DNA of 5,036 nt from Phycisphaerales bacterium (GTDB lineage Bacteria > Planctomycetota > Phycisphaerae > Sedimentisphaerales > Anaerobacaceae): positions 1 to 5,036 of the forward strand of contig DSDB01000580.1 in NCBI GenBank assembly GCA_011057845.1, given 5' to 3'. The notes beneath the pieces were generated by a model. That model ran no database searches, was not told where the DNA came from, and saw nothing but the letters and a program-made list of their open reading frames with translations. Within the stretch, counting starts at the first letter, position 1; every line of letters begins with the position of its first letter. The translations under genes were made by a program, and so were the position numbers. Below are positions 1-5,036 of this stretch, piece after piece.

Positions 1-124
1 AGAAATGTGTTGTCCACCCATCGGCGGCGCGATACCATGCACCGCCGTATAAAGACGACTTGACATGAATACACCATCGCCCCGCCAAGCCCTGCGACGC
101 GATGTAACCGCTTACAAGCAGAAT
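1..124 (+). other. Leader region upstream of the MBOAT gene, possibly holding the 3' end of an upstream gene
   Basis: No gene can be assigned here with confidence. The frame starting at base 3 is open from the window edge to a TGA at 66-68, and that TGA overlaps the ATG at 65-67 as ATGA. The frame starting at base 1 is open to a TGA at 61-63. Either could be the tail of an upstream + strand gene, but about 20 codons is too little to recognise a product. A 6-bp inverted repeat (22-27 with 42-47) and a TATAAA (48-53) lie here, but there is no matching -35 box and no T-run after the repeat. Bases 65-124 are in frame with the MBOAT gene and would add 20 polar residues if translation began at 65; I treat them as leader. 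Confidence 0.3.
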
Positions 125-1567
125 ATGCTGTTCAACTCACGCGCCTTTCTGGTCTTCTTCCCTATCGTCGCGGTGCTGTATTTCGGCCTGCCGCAGCGCC
201 ACCGCGGGACGCTCCTGCTGATCGCCAGCTACTACTTCTACATGTGCTGGAAACCCGCCTACATCGTCCTGATCGCGGTTTCCACGGTCGTGGATTACTA
301 CTGTGCGCTGAAGATGGGGGCAACCACCGACAAGCGGCTTCGCAAGGCGTACCTTGTGGCCAGCCTTGTAGCCAACCTGGGGTTGCTGTTCGTATTCAAG
401 TACCTCAACTTCTTCGGCTGGACGGTCAAGACGCTTCTCGGGTTCTCCGAGGTGGCCGCCGCCAGGCCCGTGCTCGATGTGTTGCTGCCCGTTGGGATAT
501 CCTTCTATACATTCCAGAAGCTCAGCTACACGGTGGATGTGTATCGAGGCGACCGCGAGCCGGAGAGGCGTCTGGGAACCTTCGCACTGTACGTGAGCTT
601 CTTTCCCCAGCTCGTGGCCGGGCCCATCGAACGCTCAACACGGCTGCTGCCGCAGTTTGATCGGAAGGTGTCGTTCGACCCTCACCGCGTCACGGACGGG
701 CTGCGTCTGATGCTATGGGGCATGTTCAAGAAGGTCGTAATCGCCGACATGGCGGCCCGGCTGGTCGATCCCGTGTATGGGGATGTGGCGGCCTACCAGG
801 GCCCTGCGTTGACGGTGGCGACGGTCCTGTTCGCCTTCCAGATCTACTGCGATTTCTCCGGCTATTCGGACATCGCTATCGGCGCGGCGAAGGTCCTGGG
901 CTTCGACCTGATGGAGAATTTCCACCGCCCCTACTTCTCCACATCGGTCCGAGAGTTCTGGCGGCGGTGGCACATTTCCCTCTCGACGTGGTTTCGCGAC
1001 TACCTGTACATCCCGCTAGGAGGCAGCCGCGTCTCAGCCTGGCGGCACTATTTCAACCTCTTCACCGTGTTCTTCCTGTGCGGGCTCTGGCACGGGGCGA
1101 GCTGGAACTTCGTGGTCTGGGGGATGCTCCACGGCATGTACATGGTCGTCGGCGGCGCCACCGAGTCATGGCGAGGCCGCCTGGGCCGGGCCCTGGGCCT
1201 GGATAGTATACCGGGCCTCCATAAGGTCATTCGTGTGGCCATTACGTTCGCCCTGACGTGCTTTGCCTGGATATTCTTCAGGGCCCGCACCCTCGGCGAC
1301 GCCTGGTATGTCATCAGGCATATTCCCACAGGCTGGTCCGATATCAGCGGAATAGCCATTTTGCCCACTCCGCTGGCACTGGTCATCGTGCTGGCCGCCA
1401 TTGCCATCATGGAGACCGCTCATTTCATGCAGCGAAGCGGCCCCGTTCGTGAACGTCTGGCCGCCGGACCCGTTTGGGTGCGATGGGGCGCATACTACGC
1501 GGCCGTAATTGCCATCCTGCTTCTGGGCAGCGCTGAGGGACAGGAGTTCATCTACTTTCAGTTCTGA
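125..1567 (+). CDS. MBOAT family membrane O-acyltransferase, AlgI-like
   Basis: A multi-pass inner-membrane acyltransferase, likely carrying acetyl groups from the cytoplasm across the membrane for O-acetylation of an exported polysaccharide. From the ATG at 125 it has 480 residues. It opens MLFNSRAFLVFF, the usual AlgI-family N-terminus, which is why I prefer this start to the in-frame ATG at 65 (500 residues); neither has a clear Shine-Dalgarno sequence. Seen in order: hydrophobic helices over about residues 5-90, PVGISFYTFQKLSY (122-135), FPQLVAGPIER (160-170), FWRRWHISLSTWFRDY (278-293), then GLWHGASWNFVVWGMLHG (320-337). His323 of the WHG motif fits the essential histidine of the family (His322 in Pseudomonas AlgI), and His283 is the second conserved one. 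It ends FIYFQF, also typical. The SGNH gene follows 8 bases after the stop, as expected for an acetylation pair. AlgI-like is firm; the polymer and acyl group are unknown. DltB (D-alanylation) is less likely because no dlt genes are visible. Confidence 0.93.
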   Translation: MLFNSRAFLVFFPIVAVLYFGLPQRHRGTLLLIASYYFYMCWKPAYIVLIAVSTVVDYYCALKMGATTDKRLRKAYLVASLVANLGLLFVFKYLNFFGWTVKTLLGFSEVAAARPVLDVLLPVGISFYTFQKLSYTVDVYRGDREPERRLGTFALYVSFFPQLVAGPIERSTRLLPQFDRKVSFDPHRVTDGLRLMLWGMFKKVVIADMAARLVDPVYGDVAAYQGPALTVATVLFAFQIYCDFSGYSDIAIGAAKVLGFDLMENFHRPYFSTSVREFWRRWHISLSTWFRDYLYIPLGGSRVSAWRHYFNLFTVFFLCGLWHGASWNFVVWGMLHGMYMVVGGATESWRGRLGRALGLDSIPGLHKVIRVAITFALTCFAWIFFRARTLGDAWYVIRHIPTGWSDISGIAILPTPLALVIVLAAIAIMETAHFMQRSGPVRERLAAGPVWVRWGAYYAAVIAILLLGSAEGQEFIYFQF

Positions 1568-1575
1568 TCCGGAAT

Positions 1576-2718
1576 ATGAAGACCTTTCTGCTGAAACTCG
1601 GTTTGTTCGCAGCACCCTTTGCGGTGGCCGTGGCCGTCGAACTGTTCGTATTGCCCCTGGACTGCTTTACGTTCAGGGTCTGGGAGGCGCTGAGCGTTCA
1701 GGGGACTTCCATCCAGACCGGGCAGTTCTATCCGAATCGCCAATTGCACAAAGCGGATGAAGTGGGTGATCTCCTGCGGTACACTCCGCTCGAGGTGCAT
1801 AAAGACGTCCGATGGATCACCGATAAGTACGGTTATCGCAAGGCCAACACGGATCGGATCCCCGCCGTCGTAATCATCGGTGATTCATTCGCCGCCGGAG
1901 ACGCCCTGAGCCATGAGCAGATGCTCTCGGAGGTCCTTGAAGACAAGCTCGGTGTGTCCGTCTATCCCCTCGCCCCGGCCAATATCAGGACCTACCTCAA
2001 TGATCCGCGGTTCATCGAACACCCTCCGACAGCACTGATTATCGTCAGGACCGAAGCGGGAGCGGCCAACATTCGATCACCCCGTCGGGACGCCTACAAG
2101 CCGGCGATGGTCCGCCTCCGCCGCCGGCTCACGGACGTGGCCGTGGTGCGTGAGGCCGACGTCCTGTGGAACAGGCTCTGGAAGGCGAACATGCTGAACT
2201 ACTCCCGGTCGCGGATTCGGGATGCAATGGGCCTCGGCCGCCAGGCCGTTCGTGGCGAGATGCCCGACGGCACCCCCACATTCTTCTCCCCTGCGATAGC
2301 TCCTTGGCACATCACGGACAGGCAGATCAACAGTATCGTACAGAGGTTGAAAGAGTGCCAGGCGATGTTGGCACAAGAGGGAACGACACTGATCTTCGTC
2401 CCTATACCCAGCAAGATGACAGTGTATGGCCGGTATCACCCCAACCCACAAAGGACGGACTCGTTGGAACGGCTGGTCGCTGCCGCGGCAAGTGCGGGGA
2501 TTCCCACCGCTGATTTGCTGAAGGTGTTTGACGCGGAGGCGGCCCGGCCGGGCCACGAAATGCTCTACCACGTCGATGATTCGCACTGGGCGGCCGCGGC
2601 CGTGCGGTTGACGGCCGACTTGATTGTCCAGACCCTCGAAGCCATGCCCGACACACGAGGCCAAACAGAAGCCGGCGGCACTTCGCCGGGCGACAGGACC
2701 GCCATCCACGCGGATTAG
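1576..2718 (+). CDS. Membrane-anchored SGNH hydrolase-like protein, probable polysaccharide O-acetyltransferase partner (AlgJ/AlgX-type role)
   Basis: A 380-residue protein, probably periplasmic and held by an N-terminal signal anchor (hydrophobic residues about 7-28), that would transfer the acyl group supplied by the MBOAT protein onto glycan. The SGNH nucleophile block is VVIIGDSFAAGDAL (98-111) with Ser104, preceded by TDKYGYR (82-88), a usual lead-in in this superfamily. The acid/base block is VDDSHW (333-338) with Asp335 and His337. The blocks are in linear order, Ser first and DxH last, whereas in AlgX the DxH motif precedes the serine. I find no clear GxND block; the segment IIVRTEAGAAN (155-165) stands about where it would be, so the oxyanion hole is uncertain. 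Residues about 358-380 form a polar tail rich in Gly, Thr, Asp and Arg. Translation probably follows from the MBOAT gene: the gap is 8 bases and no good ribosome site is seen. SGNH-like is well supported; the acetyltransferase role rests on the pairing. Confidence 0.85.
   Translation: MKTFLLKLGLFAAPFAVAVAVELFVLPLDCFTFRVWEALSVQGTSIQTGQFYPNRQLHKADEVGDLLRYTPLEVHKDVRWITDKYGYRKANTDRIPAVVIIGDSFAAGDALSHEQMLSEVLEDKLGVSVYPLAPANIRTYLNDPRFIEHPPTALIIVRTEAGAANIRSPRRDAYKPAMVRLRRRLTDVAVVREADVLWNRLWKANMLNYSRSRIRDAMGLGRQAVRGEMPDGTPTFFSPAIAPWHITDRQINSIVQRLKECQAMLAQEGTTLIFVPIPSKMTVYGRYHPNPQRTDSLERLVAAAASAGIPTADLLKVFDAEAARPGHEMLYHVDDSHWAAAAVRLTADLIVQTLEAMPDTRGQTEAGGTSPGDRTAIHAD
2663..2689 (-). terminator. Candidate intrinsic terminator of the rml/glycosyltransferase operon, inside the SGNH gene
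   Basis: Read on the - strand, CCGGCG (2689-2684), a 6-base loop and CGCCGG (2677-2672) form a perfect 6-bp GC stem, extendable by one G-T pair. It is followed by CTTCTGTTT (2671-2663), a broken T-rich tract. It starts 25 bases past the glycosyltransferase stop, a reasonable place for a terminator. On the + strand the same hairpin has no T-run, so it would act only for the - strand operon. The stem is short and the tract interrupted, and GC-rich coding DNA makes such stems by chance. Confidence 0.35.
2715..2718. other. Tail-to-tail overlap of the two gene blocks
   Basis: The bases TTAG hold both stop codons: TAG (2716-2718) of the + strand SGNH gene and TAA (complement of 2715-2717) of the - strand glycosyltransferase. 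The convergent genes therefore share four bases and leave no intergenic space, so any terminator for either block must lie inside the opposite gene. Confidence 0.95.
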
Positions 2719-3524
2719 TCGTCGAGGCGGTTGTCATTGAGAATCTGCTGAACGGCCGGCGAGGACATGACCTTTCTGACCAAGCGATTGCACTTTCGCG
2801 TGGTTCGGGAGCGAACGGTAAACTCCTGAGGATTGACCACTTGCGTGGCGTGGGCCAGGTGAAGCACATACCGGCTCATAACCGAAGGGGGCAACTCGAT
2901 AGTCGCATAGCCGCGATCGACCAGTTCAAAGTACAGCTTCTTGCCGGCCGTGACGCCCTTGTCACGATCCATCAGGAACGACAGATTTTCCTTTTTCAGC
3001 ACATCCGTTCGATACAGACAGCAAATTGTGCGGTTGTAATAACGGTGTTTACTCAACGGGTCCGGCACGCGCAGCAGTTTCCGCTTGAATGTCCGGATGT
3101 CCGTGGCCTGCTTAAGCCACATTCGCCAGCGAGGGATCAACTCCAACTTGCCCGAGCCCACGCAGGCGACCTGTGGGTCGCCCGCGAAATACCCTATCAA
3201 GTCGCTCAGCCATCCGTCGGTCTGCACGAACGTGTCCGAATGCATGGAGACGAAGAACTCAGTGCGGCAACGGTCCAGCCCCTCCTGCAGAGCAGCGGCA
3301 TGGGCAATACCCCCCTGCTCGCCGGGCTCAGGACGCCGCTCGATAAGCCGTATCCACTTGAGCAACCGCAGATACTCCGTCGACGCATCCGCTGAGTTGT
3401 TATCGACGACTATGACCTCGCAGGGTATTCGGGTAAAGCGCCGGATGCTGCGCAGACACAGCCGCGTGAAATCCAACGTCTTGTAGTTGACGATGCAGAG
3501 GGTGGCGACGGGCTTTTCGGGCAT
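2715..3524 (-). CDS. GT2 family glycosyltransferase
   Basis: A 269-residue GT-A fold glycosyltransferase, cytoplasmic or on the inner face of the membrane, that adds a sugar from a nucleotide donor to a growing glycan. Seen: the N-terminal strand VATLCIVNYK (6-15), the nucleotide-binding VIVVDNNSAD (37-46), and MHSDT (94-98) at the DxD metal/donor site, where His95 replaces the first Asp. Then come GWL (104-106) and HLAHAT (222-227), a late motif I associate with one bacterial GT2 subgroup. A basic stretch (about 238-251) follows, and no membrane helix is evident. I chose the ATG at 3524 because homology begins at once; the frame stays open further upstream, but that part runs antiparallel-free inside rmlB and reads as low-complexity Arg/Ser/Thr. 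It starts 16 bases after the rmlB stop with no Shine-Dalgarno sequence. The neighbouring dTDP-rhamnose genes make a rhamnosyltransferase plausible, but the donor cannot be read from the sequence. Confidence 0.88.
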   Translation of the reverse strand: MPEKPVATLCIVNYKTLDFTRLCLRSIRRFTRIPCEVIVVDNNSADASTEYLRLLKWIRLIERRPEPGEQGGIAHAAALQEGLDRCRTEFFVSMHSDTFVQTDGWLSDLIGYFAGDPQVACVGSGKLELIPRWRMWLKQATDIRTFKRKLLRVPDPLSKHRYYNRTICCLYRTDVLKKENLSFLMDRDKGVTAGKKLYFELVDRGYATIELPPSVMSRYVLHLAHATQVVNPQEFTVRSRTTRKCNRLVRKVMSSPAVQQILNDNRLDD

Positions 3525-3540
3525 GTTGGAGGGGTTCCGT

Positions 3541-4554
3541 CTATCGGTTGTCGTACATGGATTCGTAGTAGTTGCGATAGTCGCCGCTGACGATGCTGTC
3601 GAGCCAGTCGCGGGCGCCCAGATACCAGTCGATCGTCCGGGCCAGACCCTGCTCAAACGTGACCGACGGTTTCCACCCCAACTCCCGCATGATCCGCGAC
3701 GCATCAATCGCATAGCGGCGGTCGTGGCCCGGTCGGTCCGTTACATGCCGGACCAGCGATTCCGGCTTGTGAAGGTGCTTGAGAATCGTCCGCACGACGT
3801 CGATGTTGGTCTTCTCGTTGCAGCCCCCGATATTGTACGTCCTGCCGGGTTCGGCCTGCGTCAACACCGTCCAGATGGCCGTGCAGTGATCATATACGTA
3901 GAGCCAGTCCCGCACCTGCATACCATCACCGTATACCGGCAGCGGTTTGTCGTTCAGGGCGTTGTTAATCATCAGGGGAATCAGCTTCTCGGGGAACTGG
4001 TACGGGCCGTAGTTGTTTGAACAGCGGGTGATGTTGCAGCGCAGGCCCCAGGTGTGGGCGAAGGCATGGATGAGGTGGTCGGCGGCGGCCTTGCTCGCCG
4101 AATATGGCGAATTGGGGCTCAGCGGCGTGTCCTCGATAAACAGCCCCTCCTTGCCCAGCGCTCCATAGACCTCATCCGTCGAGACCTGAATAAAGCGTTC
4201 GAGCCGATGCTCCCGGGCCGCCTCCAGAAGCGTCAGTGTACCAGCCACATTCGTCTCGATGAACACCTTCGGCTCGGTGATGGAGCGGTCCACATGGCTC
4301 TCGGCGGCGAAGTTGACGATGGCGTCAATCTTCTCGTCTTTGATGAGATCCGCCACCAAGGGGCCGTCACAGATGTCGCCCTTGACGAACTTGTGGTTTG
4401 GGTGCTCCAGGAAACTCGCCAAGTTCTCCAGATTGCCCGCATACGTCAACTTATCCAGGTTCACAACTAAGCAATCCGGCTGTTCGCCCAGAATCATCCG
4501 CACGAAGTTGCTGCCGATGAAACCCGCCCCGCCGGTTACGAGGATTCTTCTCAT
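3541..4554 (-). CDS. rmlB: dTDP-glucose 4,6-dehydratase
   Basis: A cytoplasmic NAD+-dependent enzyme of 337 residues that converts dTDP-D-glucose to dTDP-4-keto-6-deoxy-D-glucose, the second step to dTDP-L-rhamnose and other deoxysugars. It is an extended short-chain dehydrogenase. Seen: the Rossmann motif TGGAGFIG (7-14), LDKLTYAGN (33-41), FAAESHVDRSI (82-92), the VSTDEVYG block (124-131) with catalytic Thr126, Asp127 and Glu128, Tyr151 and Lys155 of YxxxK, NNYGPYQFPEKLIP (180-193), RDWLYVYDH (215-223) and RPGHDRRYAID (274-284). Tyr222 stands where many homologues have Glu. The length is normal (family about 320-360). The ATG overlaps the rmlD stop as ATGA, and GAGG stands five bases ahead of it, so the start is secure and translation is likely coupled. 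Product is near certain from motifs; whether it feeds rhamnose or another deoxysugar is inferred from rmlD. Confidence 0.97.
   Translation of the reverse strand: MRRILVTGGAGFIGSNFVRMILGEQPDCLVVNLDKLTYAGNLENLASFLEHPNHKFVKGDICDGPLVADLIKDEKIDAIVNFAAESHVDRSITEPKVFIETNVAGTLTLLEAAREHRLERFIQVSTDEVYGALGKEGLFIEDTPLSPNSPYSASKAAADHLIHAFAHTWGLRCNITRCSNNYGPYQFPEKLIPLMINNALNDKPLPVYGDGMQVRDWLYVYDHCTAIWTVLTQAEPGRTYNIGGCNEKTNIDVVRTILKHLHKPESLVRHVTDRPGHDRRYAIDASRIMRELGWKPSVTFEQGLARTIDWYLGARDWLDSIVSGDYRNYYESMYDNR
4551..4554 (-). other. rmlD-rmlB stop/start overlap (ATGA)
   Basis: On the - strand the ATG of rmlB and the TGA of rmlD share ATGA. This is the usual arrangement for coupled translation and shows that the two genes are on one transcript. 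Confidence 0.93.
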
Positions 4555-5036
4555 AGCTGCCTCACGAATGCCTCCAGGTCCTCCTGCCAGGGGCGGATCT
4601 CGTGCCCCAGTAGAGCCTGGATCTTTGCACAGTCAAAACGGCTATTCGGCGGACGTGCCGCCGGACTTGGGTAATCACTGCTCTTACAAGGACTTACGAC
4701 ACATGACACGCCCGCAGCAGCCACGATGCGGCGAGCCACCTCGAACCGACTGGCATACCCGCCGGCGGCGAAGTGGAACACGCCCGTCGGACGCAGACGA
4801 ATCAACTCGACCATGGCCTCCGCCACGGCTGTCGTGGCCGTCGGGGAACCGATCTGGTCGTCTACCACGTTGAACGGGCCTCCGCCCCGGGCCCGATCCA
4901 GTATCTTGCGGACGAAGTTCACGCCGCCGCGGCCGTAGGTCCATTGCACCCGCGGGATACACGCACGGCAGCCGCTATTGAGCAGGAGTTGCTCGCCGGC
5001 CAGCTTGCTCCGTCCATACTCGCTGATCGGATGGGG
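4551..5036 (-). CDS. rmlD: dTDP-4-dehydrorhamnose reductase, C-terminal part (cut by window edge)
   Basis: The last 161 residues of a family usually about 290 long; the N-terminal Rossmann part lies beyond base 5036. The enzyme reduces dTDP-4-keto-L-rhamnose with NAD(P)H, the final step to dTDP-L-rhamnose, in the cytoplasm. In fragment numbering I see YGRSKLAGEQ (7-16), holding the catalytic Tyr7 and Lys11 of YxxxK, then WTYGRGGVNFV (32-42), VVDDQIGSPT (57-66), GVFHFAAGG at about 85-93, an Arg-Pro-Pro-Asn-Ser stretch near 130, and a C-terminal RPWQEDLEAFV. These follow the RmlD family order throughout. A GTG at 4949 could be taken as a start, but the YxxxK motif lies upstream of it in the same open frame, so it is internal. 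It is the first gene of the visible - strand operon and overlaps rmlB by four bases. A related sugar reductase of the same family is the only real alternative. Confidence 0.93.
   Translation of the reverse strand, partial: PHPISEYGRSKLAGEQLLLNSGCRACIPRVQWTYGRGGVNFVRKILDRARGGGPFNVVDDQIGSPTATTAVAEAMVELIRLRPTGVFHFAAGGYASRFEVARRIVAAAGVSCVVSPCKSSDYPSPAARPPNSRFDCAKIQALLGHEIRPWQEDLEAFVRQL
4560..4563 (-). promoter_or_regulatory. Ribosome binding site of rmlB
   Basis: GAGG on the - strand, five bases before the rmlB ATG and inside the last codons of rmlD. It is the only good Shine-Dalgarno sequence at a gene start in this window, and it confirms the ATG at 4554. Confidence 0.7.

Noticed and set aside
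22..47. Inverted repeat CGGCGG / CCGCCG with a 14-base loop
   Set aside because: Short, GC-only, with a long loop and no T-run; easily a chance event in GC-rich DNA.
10..53. Promoter-like boxes: TTGTCC (10-15) with TACCAT (33-38) at 17-base spacing, and TATAAA (48-53)
   Set aside because: The pair matches the sigma-70 consensus at only 4 of 6 bases in each box, and TATAAA has no -35 box at the right distance. The region may be coding.
1166..1615. Long antisense open frame opposite the MBOAT 3' end
   Set aside because: Lies opposite a well-supported gene, shows no family motif and no ribosome site; a shadow of GC-rich codon use.
2779..2804. Imperfect inverted repeat ACCAAGCG / CGCGTGGT as a terminator for the + strand genes
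   Set aside because: One mismatch, a 10-base loop and no T-run after it; lies in conserved-length coding sequence of the GT2 gene.
2077..2869. Two overlapping - strand open frames (2077-2709 and 2402-2869) opposite the SGNH gene
   Set aside because: Arg/Pro/Ser-rich translations without motifs, opposite a gene whose own frame has clear catalytic blocks.
3525..3713. 63-codon upstream extension of the GT2 gene into rmlB
   Set aside because: Reads as Arg/Ser/Thr-rich low complexity, overlaps the conserved 3' end of rmlB on the same strand, and the GT2 fold starts right at the ATG at 3524.
2841..4020. + strand open frames (2841-3395, 3487-4020) opposite the GT2 and rmlB genes
   Set aside because: No recognisable domains; the - strand frames carry full family motifs over the same bases.
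4947..4949. GTG as start of a 132-residue rmlD protein
   Set aside because: The frame continues upstream to the window edge and includes the YxxxK active-site motif, so this is an internal codon of a truncated gene.

Overview
This is a GC-rich bacterial window (roughly 60% G+C by eye) that is almost entirely coding. It looks like the inside of a cell-surface or exopolysaccharide locus. It holds two gene blocks that converge: a two-gene O-acylation module on the + strand (125-2718) and a dTDP-rhamnose/glycosyltransferase operon on the - strand (5036 down to 2715). The host is probably a Gram-negative bacterium. Weak or absent Shine-Dalgarno sequences at three of four visible starts, and the type of glycosyltransferase, would suit a planctomycete or a related phylum, but this is a low-confidence inference.

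+ strand: after a short leader (1-124) of uncertain content comes an AlgI-like MBOAT membrane acyltransferase, with the WHG catalytic histidine region and a C-terminal FIYFQF. Nine bases after its stop starts a membrane-anchored SGNH-hydrolase-like protein with a GDSF nucleophile block and a C-terminal DxHW block. By analogy with alginate and other exopolysaccharide acetylation systems, the MBOAT protein would bring acyl groups across the inner membrane and the SGNH protein would place them on the glycan in the periplasm.

- strand (read right to left): the 3' part of rmlD (cut by the window edge), rmlB starting in an ATGA overlap with the rmlD stop, then, 16 bases on, a GT2 family glycosyltransferase. 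RmlB and RmlD are the second and fourth steps of dTDP-L-rhamnose synthesis. rmlA and rmlC are not in the window. The GT2 enzyme probably adds a sugar, perhaps rhamnose, to the same polymer.

The two blocks meet tail to tail with a 4-base overlap (2715-2718), so there is no intergenic terminator. The best candidate terminator for the - strand operon lies inside the 3' coding end of the SGNH gene (2663-2689). I see no RNA gene, mobile element, CRISPR array or clearly new system. The points most worth checking are the linear Ser-then-DxH order of the SGNH partner, which is unlike AlgX, its missing oxyanion motifs, and the embedded terminator.
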